A DNA stretch of 64,000 bases, taken from Arthrospira sp. PCC 9108. Lineage in GTDB: Bacteria > Cyanobacteriota > Cyanobacteriia > Cyanobacteriales > Microcoleaceae. The notes under the pieces are model-generated. The model saw only the letters and a program-made list of their open reading frames with translations, did not search any database and was not told the origin of the DNA. The stretch is taken from assembly GCA_016745315.1 (NCBI GenBank), contig CP066886.1, forward strand, positions 2,473,501 through 2,537,500, given 5' to 3'. The position numbers and the translations under genes are program-made. Below, one piece after another: positions 17,099 through 24,890 of the stretch; within the stretch, counting starts at the first letter, position 1; each line of letters starts with the position of its first letter.

Positions 17099-19750
17099 AT
17101 GAGTGAAACTATCCTGAGCTATCTCGGCCCTAACGATATTATCATCGATCAACCTGTGGTTTTGATTGGCAACTACGCTAGTCAATACATTGATACTATT
17201 TCGGTTCTGGCTGAGGATCAATATCCTTTACCTACCCAACTAAGTCCTCGATTAGGGATTTGGTTTATTCCCATGCCTAAAGGCTTTAATACCGCTGGAA
17301 AACGCTGGTTAAGAGTTCAAGGCAAAGACAAATCCGGTAAGATTGTGGCTGACACTTTGGCTGAGTTTACTGTAGGTAATACCGGGCTTAATATCGGTTT
17401 ATCTCCTCAATTAATTATCCTCAAAAATACATCATTTAAACATGAGGCTATAGCCACTGATAGACTGGCATCAGAGCAAAAATATGATTTGTCAACTGGA
17501 GAAATATTAGCAGTTGATAGCTACGAAGTACAAAATGATCACTTTGCGATTCAACTAACTAATCCCCTGGGTAACTTAGGAAGAAATGGTTATTTCTATC
17601 GGTCAGATATTTTACTGATGCAAGGTTCCCAAATTCTCTGGTTTAATCGGGATGATATCCCCCCCAATCCTCCCGGAACTAAACTGATATTGATAACTCA
17701 TGATACAGTCATTAAACGTAGTCCCGATGATAGATCAAAACTGCCGGACAATGCCATTTATCCCCTCAGCCAAGGTAGTAGTTATCTAGCCCTAGGTTAC
17801 GCCTGTGTAGCTGATCATTTTCGGGTAACACTCACCGAATCACTCCCCGGTTATGGTCATGTAGGCTACTTGTATCGCTACCATTTGCAAATGTTTCAGG
17901 GAGACCGGGAAATCACCTTTGATCATAATGCCATTACCCTAACTATTATTAATACCACCCTGTTTAAAAAACGCCCCATTGACTCCGCCTATTTATCTCC
18001 AGAAGAACAAGTTACCCTTCCCGCCGGAATGATTTATGGGGTACAAAGTTACACCACTGAAGAGGGACATCTGAAAGTTGCCTTAACTGAAAATTTCCCA
18101 GGTTTTGGTAATACTGGTTATTTCTTTCCTGATTTTGTGCAATTAAACCGCGCTACGGCTTCCTATTCTCCGACTCCTAGCCTTACCTATGATGGACCCC
18201 CAGAAGTGTTAATAAATACACCTGTGGTTCTGAAAGGTAAATTTGATGGTCAACAAGCGATCGCCGTTTCTTTAGTAGCCGAAGACCGTTATCCTTTAGA
18301 AGTAGTGATAAATCGACAAGCCGGAACCTGGACGGTTAATTTAGAAGCCGGATTTAGTGAACCCGGATATCGATGGCTGCGCCTTAAAGCCACAGATGCT
18401 CAAGGTCAACTGGTGGGAAGTCAGATTGTCAATATTACCGTCAGTGAAAATGCCATGACCGTAGGGGAATCTCTACAACTTGATGTTATAGAAGATACCC
18501 TATTTAAAGTATCACCCCTGGATGCTAATTTACTCGGTTCTGAACAACAAGTCACCGTCCCCGCTGGTCAAACATTTAAAGTCATCAAATATGGTCTAGT
18601 AGATGGTCACTTAAAACTATTGTTAGAAAATGGGATTCCTCCCATTGGTTCCTTTGGCTATTTTTTCCGGGGTCATATTCGGTTGCGCCAAGGAACCACC
18701 ACCTTAGCTTTTGACATGGAGGAAGTTCCCGACACTAATATTAGCGCTCAAATGCTAGTGACCACCACTACCCGAATTAAGGCGCAACCGATTGATTCTG
18801 CCAATTTAGCACCTGATCAATTTGCTGAGTTACTATTAGGACAAACTTTTGCTATTCGCGGATATGCTTCCTTACTCGGTCATTTCCGGGTCACACTAGA
18901 CCAATCTATCCCCGGTTTTGGTAATGTGGGTTATGTTTATTGGCAGCACGTCAGTTTATTGCGAGATGGAAAAGCGATCGCATATAACCCCGATGCTATT
19001 ACCATGACCATGAGGGAAACCACCGTCCTCAAAAAACGCCCCGTAGACTCAGGACAACTAGCAGAATCAGAAAAAACTACCCTTCCTCTGGGTCGGGTTT
19101 ATGGTGTTAGTAGCTACAGTATAGAGCAAAGCCATGTCCGAGTCGCCTTAACTGAAGAATTGCCGAATTTTGGTAATACCGGTTATATATTTCCCAAGTT
19201 TGTCAAGTTTCAACGAGGGGGAAAAGTTTTTGATCCGACTCCCCCACAAGTGCAAATCAATGTCCCCTATTTTTCCCAGCGAGATAATCCCCGATTTTAT
19301 TGGTCTACTTGTAATGTTACCTGTATCGCCATGGTCATGCACTACTATGGTGTGCGTTCTAAATGGGGTGGACAGTTAGAAGATGAACTCTTACAGTGGT
19401 GTTTTGATTATGCTGGACAAGGTTCTCAAACTAACCACAGTGTTTTATCCGCTTTAATTCGCGCCTATGGTTTTCAAAGCAGTTTTAGCACAACTCGCCG
19501 CTGGTCTGAGGTTCGCAACGAGTTGATTAATAGTCGTCCGGTCGTATTAGCCGGAGATTTTACTCCCTCCGGTCATATTGTCACCGTTATTGGTTACAAC
19601 CGATATGGCTATATCGTTCATGACCCCTGGGGAGACGCTTACACTGGCTATTCCAACACCGAAGGTCGTCGCATTGCTTATTCTTATAGCTACCTAAATC
19701 GAGTTTGTGGACCAGATGGCAATGTCTGGGCGCATTTCATCCGACCTTAG
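17099..19750 (+). CDS. large C39-like peptidase with repeated SH3-like and beta domains
   Basis: About 883 residues. The domain order is: a beta domain (LSYLGPNDIIIDQPVVLIG), three SH3-like repeats, a second copy of the beta domain (near residue 365, LTYDGPPEVLINTPVVLKG), three more SH3-like repeats each with the pattern T.[LF]K..P[ID]....L and G[YF]GN[VT]GY[VF][FY], and a C-terminal papain-like C39 domain. Likely catalytic residues are the Cys in YWSTCNVTCIA, His in SGHIVTVIGY and Asp in IVHDPWGDA. The end (RVCGPDGNVWAHFI) matches the two C39 paralogues at 6.1-9.3 kb. I chose the ATG at 17099, at the domain boundary; an ATG at 17036 would add 21 unlike residues. No signal peptide is seen. 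Confidence 0.72.
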   Translation: MSETILSYLGPNDIIIDQPVVLIGNYASQYIDTISVLAEDQYPLPTQLSPRLGIWFIPMPKGFNTAGKRWLRVQGKDKSGKIVADTLAEFTVGNTGLNIGLSPQLIILKNTSFKHEAIATDRLASEQKYDLSTGEILAVDSYEVQNDHFAIQLTNPLGNLGRNGYFYRSDILLMQGSQILWFNRDDIPPNPPGTKLILITHDTVIKRSPDDRSKLPDNAIYPLSQGSSYLALGYACVADHFRVTLTESLPGYGHVGYLYRYHLQMFQGDREITFDHNAITLTIINTTLFKKRPIDSAYLSPEEQVTLPAGMIYGVQSYTTEEGHLKVALTENFPGFGNTGYFFPDFVQLNRATASYSPTPSLTYDGPPEVLINTPVVLKGKFDGQQAIAVSLVAEDRYPLEVVINRQAGTWTVNLEAGFSEPGYRWLRLKATDAQGQLVGSQIVNITVSENAMTVGESLQLDVIEDTLFKVSPLDANLLGSEQQVTVPAGQTFKVIKYGLVDGHLKLLLENGIPPIGSFGYFFRGHIRLRQGTTTLAFDMEEVPDTNISAQMLVTTTTRIKAQPIDSANLAPDQFAELLLGQTFAIRGYASLLGHFRVTLDQSIPGFGNVGYVYWQHVSLLRDGKAIAYNPDAITMTMRETTVLKKRPVDSGQLAESEKTTLPLGRVYGVSSYSIEQSHVRVALTEELPNFGNTGYIFPKFVKFQRGGKVFDPTPPQVQINVPYFSQRDNPRFYWSTCNVTCIAMVMHYYGVRSKWGGQLEDELLQWCFDYAGQGSQTNHSVLSALIRAYGFQSSFSTTRRWSEVRNELINSRPVVLAGDFTPSGHIVTVIGYNRYGYIVHDPWGDAYTGYSNTEGRRIAYSYSYLNRVCGPDGNVWAHFIRP

Positions 19751-19860
19751 TTCAATGTCCCTCTTTTGTGGCCCTGGGGTGACTTTGCTGGATTTCAGGC
19801 TAACATATAATCAGGGTTAAGGCCTGTTTTAGCCCCCAGTCTATAGAAGAGGGATAATTT

Positions 19861-20595
19861 ATGTCTGATTTGAAATACTCATCATCATCTAAAATCGGGG
19901 TCGTTTGGTTAATTGTTGCCGCTGTTACCACCATTGTCTTATGGCAATTTTACTGGGGAAATTATGTCTTATATCCTTTCTCCATTTTGGCTACATGGTT
20001 TCATGAAATGGGTCATGGATTAACTGCTATTTTACTGGGAGGAAATTTTCATAAACTCTTACTTTTTCCTAATGGTTCCGGTCTCGCATATAATTCGGGT
20101 AACTTTGGTTCTTTAGCCAGAGCATTAATCGCAATGGGTGGTCCGTTGGGTCCCGCTGTAGCAGGTGGAATTTTAATATTATCTAGTCGTCGTTTTCAAA
20201 CAGCCCACTGGTGTTTAATGGCTTTGGGTTCGATTATGTTGCTATCGGTTTTATTGTGGATTAGGACTTGGTTCGGAGTTTTTGCTATATTACTATGGGG
20301 GTTATTAATTTTATCCATTGCCTTTCAAACACCTAAAAAAATCCAGGCGTTTACTGTACAATTTATGGGAATGCAAGCTATTGTGAGTACCTACCACCAA
20401 AAACATTATTTATTTGGCAGTAGTTGGGTTAACATTGATGGTCAAAATTTGGTCTCTGATACTGCGAGAATTGCCCAATATTTGTTTCTACCTCAATGGT
20501 TTTGGGCTGCCTTAATTATGGTTATTTCTACTGCTATTTTCTGGTGGAGTCTGAAAATAGCCTATGGTTCTGATGAGTCAATAATCAAGAATTAA
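19861..20595 (+). CDS. M50-family membrane metallopeptidase
   Basis: The 244-residue multi-pass protein carries the zinc motif HEMGH near residue 49 (FHEMGHGLTAILLGG) inside a membrane segment, the pattern of M50B/site-2-protease-like peptidases. Further hydrophobic helices lie around 12-30, 80-105, 116-150 and 210-235. A clear second-site NPxxD is not seen; the segment around GGPLGPAVAG may take its place. Such proteins cut membrane-bound substrates, but the substrate here is unknown. It follows the large C39-like gene on the same strand after 110 bp and is convergent with the MFS gene. Confidence 0.75.
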   Translation: MSDLKYSSSSKIGVVWLIVAAVTTIVLWQFYWGNYVLYPFSILATWFHEMGHGLTAILLGGNFHKLLLFPNGSGLAYNSGNFGSLARALIAMGGPLGPAVAGGILILSSRRFQTAHWCLMALGSIMLLSVLLWIRTWFGVFAILLWGLLILSIAFQTPKKIQAFTVQFMGMQAIVSTYHQKHYLFGSSWVNIDGQNLVSDTARIAQYLFLPQWFWAALIMVISTAIFWWSLKIAYGSDESIIKN

Positions 20596-20616
20596 CAATT
20601 AATTACCCACCCATAT

Positions 20617-22065
20617 TCACCGCTCATTTTTGGAAATATACCAAGTTAAATTACCTGCCACTACAGATAGTATAGCTAAAGCCAAGAATACAGAAGAAAG
20701 ACCAAATAAGGTTTCGGTAATACCCGCCAAAGCTAGGGGAAGTGACAAAGCAATATTAATGGCATTGTTTTGTAAGCCAAACACTTTACCGCGCATTTCT
20801 TCTGGGGTTTCGGCTTGGATGGTTGTTTGCATGGGAATTCCTACCATTGCACCAAATACGCCTAACATGGCAATCAACCCTAAAGCGGGTGCTAGTTGCT
20901 GACTAAAAAATGCTAAACCTACCAAACAAATAGCCATGCCAATGGAGCCCAATAGTGCGATTCTAAAGTGAGAAAATTTATGCCCTATATGACCGAGAAT
21001 AGCTGCACCGATCGCCATTCCTAAGCCCCCCGCAGCCAGCAAAAAGCCAAATTGTGATGATTTGAGGTTAGGAATCAATTCCGCGACCCTAACGGCTAAA
21101 ACAGCTAAGGCGGCAAAGATGGAAAATAAAATGACTAATTGCAGTAAAGCATTACGGACTCCATGATGATCTCGTAGATAGCGCATCCCATCGCGTAAAT
21201 CTTCGAGGATGTGGGGTTGTTCTTGTGAGCTAATATTTTGTTGCTCTCCAGTTTTCATCAATAGTAATAGTAAACCGGCGATCGCATATCCACTACCGAC
21301 AATCAACTCTTTTCCTACGGGTAATTGACTCCCCAGGCCTTCTAGCAAAGTATCGGCTAAAGCTAAAAGCGGTTCCCCCACGGCAAAACCGACAATCACA
21401 GAAGCCATCATGGTAGTTGTATATAGGGAATTAGCAGATAGTAAATGTTTTCGTTCAACAATTAAAGGGATAGTCGCCTGTTCTGCAGGGGCAAAAAATT
21501 GAGTGAGAGTAGAGACTAAAAAGGTAATCAGTAATAGCAAACAGAATCCCAAGGGGAACTTGGTAAATTTCATCCCTTCAGATAGCCACAGGAGAATGGG
21601 GAGGATAAGAACTAACCCACCTCGCAGCAAATTTGTTAGCACTAAGACCAGTTTTTTGGGCCAGCGGTCTACATAGACCCCGGCTCCGGCTCCAAATAAT
21701 ACAGCCGGAATGGTAAAGGCAATCATTACCGCTGAGACCCAACCGCTAATACTCTGGTTAGCCTGTTGAAACTCAGTAGAGATGACGGCAATCATCAGGA
21801 CTAGGTAGACTTTATCAGCTAGTTGAGAGAAAACCTGTCCACTCCACAAGGCGAGAAAATTGCCATTTCTCAAAACCGGTAAAAATCCCCGTTCCTCTTC
21901 TGGTTCAGGGTCAGGGGGGTCTGAGTTGGGCTGTGTCGGCGCACAAGGCTTTTTCCCAACAGTGTCTGATGAACTGTAGGAGTTACCTGTTGAACTAGAA
22001 TTGTAATCTGTGTAATCTACGGGTGTGCTTAGGTCTAAGCCGTTTCTTATTTCCCAGTCATCCAT
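20617..22065 (-). CDS. MFS transporter
   Basis: About 482 residues with twelve likely membrane helices after a hydrophilic, Ser/Pro-rich N-terminus of about 75 residues. Hallmarks are GAGAGVYVDRWPKKLVLVLTN (loop 2-3 motif with D-R-W-P-K-K), FAPAEQATIPLIV, and MVGIPMQTTIQAETPEEMRG. These resemble the EntS/enterobactin-exporter-like and macrolide-efflux-like branch of the major facilitator superfamily; the substrate cannot be named. The ATG at 22065 (MDDWEIRNGLDL) is preferred over an upstream GTG at 22110. It is divergent from secG, with only 62 bp between the starts. Confidence 0.85.
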   Translation of the reverse strand: MDDWEIRNGLDLSTPVDYTDYNSSSTGNSYSSSDTVGKKPCAPTQPNSDPPDPEPEEERGFLPVLRNGNFLALWSGQVFSQLADKVYLVLMIAVISTEFQQANQSISGWVSAVMIAFTIPAVLFGAGAGVYVDRWPKKLVLVLTNLLRGGLVLILPILLWLSEGMKFTKFPLGFCLLLLITFLVSTLTQFFAPAEQATIPLIVERKHLLSANSLYTTTMMASVIVGFAVGEPLLALADTLLEGLGSQLPVGKELIVGSGYAIAGLLLLLMKTGEQQNISSQEQPHILEDLRDGMRYLRDHHGVRNALLQLVILFSIFAALAVLAVRVAELIPNLKSSQFGFLLAAGGLGMAIGAAILGHIGHKFSHFRIALLGSIGMAICLVGLAFFSQQLAPALGLIAMLGVFGAMVGIPMQTTIQAETPEEMRGKVFGLQNNAINIALSLPLALAGITETLFGLSSVFLALAILSVVAGNLTWYISKNER

Positions 22066-22127
22066 GGAGTTGTTCTGTTTGATGTTAAGATACTGAAAGC
22101 CGAAACGCACGGAATTGATGACGAACT

Positions 22128-22358
22128 ATGGCTCTTACTGATATATTACAGGCAATCTGGTCACTCTCGGCCCTAGGGTTGGTGATTTTGGTACTCCTGC
22201 ACAGTCCCAAGGGTGATGGTATTGGGGGAATTGGTGGACAGGCGCAACTGTTTACTAGCGCGAAAACAGCGGAAGTTACCCTAAATCGCATTACCTGGAT
22301 ACTAGCAATTGTATTTATGGGGTTAACCACGATTTTAAGCGCTGGTTGGCTTGGGTAG
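22128..22358 (+). CDS. secG: preprotein translocase subunit SecG
   Basis: A 76-residue protein with two membrane helices (about 5-22 and 53-72) and the central loop HSPKGDGIGGIGGQAQLF typical of SecG. It supports the SecYEG channel during protein export across the plasma and thylakoid membranes. Its final codons lie just before or overlap the start region of the metalloprotease gene, so these two genes are probably co-transcribed. Confidence 0.92.
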   Translation: MALTDILQAIWSLSALGLVILVLLHSPKGDGIGGIGGQAQLFTSAKTAEVTLNRITWILAIVFMGLTTILSAGWLG

Positions 22359-22372
22359 GGATTTTGGGGTTG

Positions 22373-23077
22373 GTGAGGCTTCGGCTAATAGGATTGAGTC
22401 TATTTACGATTTTTGTGATCGTAGTTTACGGTTGGCGATCGCCTGCTGTGGATCTGTCAATCCCGTTTCATCCCCATCCCCTCCCCCCATCTTTAGAACA
22501 ATGGCAAGATCCTACGGACAGTGGTGATTATTTCGACCAGATAGCGCCGCCTAGATTTGGTCATCTGGTCTGGTCTAGTTTTCCAGTTCGTGTCTATATT
22601 GAATCCCCTACTGATCCAGGGGCTGAAAATTGGCGGGATCTGGTCTTAGATGCGGTGATGGACTGGAACCCCTATTTACCGATAGAAGTTATTGAGGATA
22701 GCGATCGCGCCGAGATCCAGATTTTCCGTCGTCGCCCTCCCCTACAACCGGGAAACCTGCGGGCTAGTTCTGCGGAAGCCAGATATCAGCTTTTTAAAGC
22801 CATTACTGGGAAAGATTCTTATATTTTGGGCCATCGCTTTACTATTTGGCTCAGTCCTACCCAAAGCGGGAAGTATATCACGGCAGCCACTCGCCACGAA
22901 TTTGGGCACGCCCTGGGGATTTGGGGCCATAGTCCCATGGAAACAGATGTGATGTATTACTCCCAGGTTCGGGAACCTCCGCCTATTTCCCCCCGTGATG
23001 TGAATACCCTGCGGCGTATTTATGAACAACCCACGCAACTGGGTTGGCTTAATGTGAGGGCTCAGGAACCGGAATGA
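22373..23077 (+). CDS. matrixin-like (M10-type) zinc metalloprotease
   Basis: The C-terminal half has the extended zinc site HEFGHALGIWGH followed by a Met-turn-like DVMYYSQ, the metzincin arrangement. An N-terminal hydrophobic stretch (LIGLSLFTIFVIVVYGW) acts as a signal or anchor, so the enzyme should be outside the plasma membrane. No ATG fits: candidate starts are TTG at 22346, overlapping secG by 13 bp, or GTG at 22373, which I chose because it lies right before the signal segment. Length is about 234. Substrate unknown; cyanobacterial members are often called predicted Zn-dependent proteases. It probably shares a transcript with secG. Confidence 0.78.
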   Translation: MRLRLIGLSLFTIFVIVVYGWRSPAVDLSIPFHPHPLPPSLEQWQDPTDSGDYFDQIAPPRFGHLVWSSFPVRVYIESPTDPGAENWRDLVLDAVMDWNPYLPIEVIEDSDRAEIQIFRRRPPLQPGNLRASSAEARYQLFKAITGKDSYILGHRFTIWLSPTQSGKYITAATRHEFGHALGIWGHSPMETDVMYYSQVREPPPISPRDVNTLRRIYEQPTQLGWLNVRAQEPE

Positions 23078-23184
23078 AGGTGTAGCCTGTATCTCAAGAA
23101 ATTTTGCTAAGGGTATTGTCAAATCATATAGGCTTCTGCTAAGATACATATCTTGTGAGTAAAACTAAAAAATGCGACGGTTTT

Positions 23185-23271
23185 GGAGAGGTGGCCGAGT
23201 GGTTGAAGGCGCAGCACTGGAAATGCTGTTTAGGGGTGACTCTAACGAGGGTTCGAATCCCTCCCTCTCCG
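23185..23271 (+). tRNA. tRNA-Ser (anticodon GGA)
   Basis: An 87-nt cloverleaf: acceptor GGAGAGG pairs with CCTCTCC at 23264-23270, then discriminator G. The anticodon stem CAGCA/TGCTG encloses CTGGAAA, giving anticodon GGA for UCC/UCU codons. There is a long variable arm, as required for tRNA-Ser, and the T arm has GGTTCGAATCC. The 3' CCA is not encoded. Confidence 0.97.
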
Positions 23272-23470
23272 TTCGCTAACTCATGCGATCGGGATAAATC
23301 AAGGTGAGTTCCTTAGCTTAACCCTGGTGGTGCTAAGATATGATCTAAGAACAGTTGATTCGGTGGTAAAGTTTGTTGTTGATCTTAGCTGGTTATTTCC
23401 GTAAGGTATTAGCAGACGTTCCTCCCGGGTCTGTCGTCCCCTCGGTTATCAATGATTTTGGAGGAAACAA

Positions 23471-23755
23471 ATGTCAATCTATGTAGGGAACTTATCCTAT
23501 GATGTCACTGACGAAGATCTAAAAGAAGTCTTCGCAGAATATGGCACGGTGAAACGGGTTCATCTTCCCACCGATCGCGAAACTGGAAAGTTTCGTGGTT
23601 TTGCGTTTGTGGAAATGAATACCGAAGAAGAAGAAACTCGTGCGATCGAAGAACTTGATGGTGCTGAGTGGATGGGACGGGAAATTCGAGTTAACCAAGC
23701 TCGTCCTCGGGAAGATAAGAAACCTGATAGAGGGGGCCGCAGACCACGATATTAG
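23471..23755 (+). CDS. RRM-type RNA-binding protein
   Basis: A 94-residue single RNA-recognition-motif protein: RNP2 IYVGNLSYDV at the start, RNP1 KFRGFAFVEM in the middle, and a short Gly/Arg-rich tail (KKPDRGGRRPRY). It belongs to the cyanobacterial Rbp family, many of which are cold-induced and some of which help place mRNAs near thylakoids. The ATG at 23471 is preceded by TTTTGGAGGAA, a strong ribosome-binding site. The 200 bp before it, after tRNA-Ser, have no ORF and probably hold a long 5' leader of the kind seen on cold-regulated rbp genes. Confidence 0.93.
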   Translation: MSIYVGNLSYDVTDEDLKEVFAEYGTVKRVHLPTDRETGKFRGFAFVEMNTEEEETRAIEELDGAEWMGREIRVNQARPREDKKPDRGGRRPRY

Positions 23756-23789
23756 AAAGTACTTTGACCCGAAAAGCGATCGCCTGTCC

Positions 23790-24138
23790 GTGACGGCGGC
23801 GATGGGGATGTAGGCGGTTCGCAGTCCTAAACACGGCGAACTAGCGTAGCCAAATTAAGTACGGAGAACCATCTACCCAAGGAAGTATTCTAGTATCGGA
23901 GTCATCCCTGCACAGTAAGTCACTACTGCTATGCTGGCCGCCTGCCTAAACAACTGACAAGTAATGGGAAGATGCAGAGCGTAGCTATATGGCTAGGCGA
24001 TCGACTCGGAAACCAAAAAACCAAAGTAAGCCCAATAGCTGCCAAGGCTGGAGGGCTTAGAGGGATACTTGAATGTCCCGCTGTCCCCCATTTGAGGGTA
24101 GACAGGAATCCCCATAGTTTTAGTATTGGGGAGGTTCA
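23790..24138 (+). ncRNA. structured ORF-less element resembling an omega-RNA/HEARO-type RNA of IS200/IS605-like transposons
   Basis: This stretch has no credible ORF but a chain of stems: GTTCGC 23817-23822 with GCGAAC 23836-23841; TAAGCCC 24027-24033 with GGGCTTA 24053-24059 (inner AGC/GCT); GGGA 24062-24065 with TCCC 24076-24079; CTGTC 24081-24085 with GACAG 24101-24105; and CCCC 24110-24113 with GGGG 24128-24131. It starts just after a GTGA (23790-23793), a position reported for HEARO elements, and ends with a GAATCCCC...GGGGAGGTTCAA hairpin like the right end of the tnpB element at 30.5 kb. I infer a non-autonomous copy carrying the guide-RNA scaffold of an IscB- or TnpB-type nuclease. 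Identification is by pattern and memory, not by a covariance search. Confidence 0.45.
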
Positions 24139-24169
24139 AGCACAACTATGTCTTTATGAGGTAATCGTG

Positions 24170-24343
24170 ATGGCCAAGCGTCGTAATTTAAAAAAAGAAA
24201 AGGCTGAACGCAACCTGGCCAATGCACGCCAGTATCGTAAGAGATTCAACCCCCACTCATCTCGTAATAAGCGCTTCAACCGCAACGATCGCCCGTCTGA
24301 GGGTGAACAAACATCTTCAGAGCAAGATTCTAAGGCTGAGTAG
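24170..24343 (+). CDS. small basic conserved cyanobacterial protein
   Basis: A 57-residue, highly charged protein, MAKRRNLKKEKAERNLANAR followed by a Lys/Arg/Asn-rich middle (RKRFNPHSSRNKRFNR) and an acidic, Ser-rich end. The frame is open further upstream, but that part lies in the structured RNA-like region. The ATG at 24170 has a GAGG at 24158-24161 and starts the conserved segment. No domain is recognised; the composition suggests binding to nucleic acid or ribosomes, which is inference only. A stem-loop 120 bp downstream may end its transcript. Confidence 0.65.
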   Translation: MAKRRNLKKEKAERNLANARQYRKRFNPHSSRNKRFNRNDRPSEGEQTSSEQDSKAE

Positions 24344-24465
24344 GTGATTAGGTTGGTGATAACAACAGTTATACAAATAACTTTGATTGTTGATCACGCT
24401 TCCCAAATGTATTGGAAAGCCCAGTTTAAACCTGATTGTTTGGACAAGTTTACCGACTAACTTAA

Positions 24466-24498
24466 ACCCTTCCCTAATCCTTGGGGGAGGGTTGTTTT
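24466..24498 (+). terminator. probable stem-loop terminator
   Basis: ACCCTTCCC at 24466-24474 faces GGGGGAGGGT at 24483-24492 with a short loop, followed by TGTTTTGT. It fits a rho-independent terminator for the small basic protein gene, although the T-run is broken by G residues. The next gene starts 35 bp later. Confidence 0.6.
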
Positions 24499-24533
24499 GT
24501 AGGTGATGATTTTGAAAATTGAGGCAAAAATCA

Positions 24534-24860
24534 ATGAAAGCTAAACTCTATGATAGAATTGAAACCGTAATAGAAATAAAAGCCCATTTTGGTCGCCAAA
24601 TTATCCCCAAGGGAACCGTAGGAACCGTTGTAGAGTGTTATCAAAATCCCCAAGAAAGTTATTCAGTAGACTTAACTATGGGGGGTGAGTATGAAAACCT
24701 GATTCTTAACCCGGAACAATTTATGGTGATGGGAGAAACCTCTGATGAAAGTAATTTAGGCACTCTCTTTGGCGGGACTAAATACGAAGTACCCCAAGCG
24801 GTTTTAGATGCTTCTGTAGCGCCCCAATCTCAGCCAGATTCGCCAGAATTAAAGGTATAA
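24534..24860 (+). CDS. DUF4926-like small conserved protein
   Basis: A 108-residue soluble protein. The pattern LYDRIETVIEIKAHFGRQII, then PKGTVGTVVECYQNPQESYS, then LILNPEQF resembles DUF4926-type proteins, which form a small SH3-like beta barrel. The start is ATG at 24534, with GAGG at 24521-24524; a TTG at 24519 gives no better fit. The last 25 residues are Pro/Ser/Gln-rich and probably disordered. Function unknown. It is 30 bp upstream of the 5'-nucleotidase gene on the same strand. Confidence 0.65.
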   Translation: MKAKLYDRIETVIEIKAHFGRQIIPKGTVGTVVECYQNPQESYSVDLTMGGEYENLILNPEQFMVMGETSDESNLGTLFGGTKYEVPQAVLDASVAPQSQPDSPELKV

Positions 24861-24890
24861 TAAAACTGCACTGATAATCTAGTCATAATC

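Noticed and set aside
23972..24169. 66-residue N-terminal extension of the small basic protein
   Set aside because: It covers the structured RNA-like element; the conserved protein and a ribosome-binding site start at 24170.
23756..24170. tmRNA or RNase P RNA
   Set aside because: The tag-peptide/tRNA-like ends of tmRNA and the GAGGAAAGTCC motif of RNase P RNA are absent.
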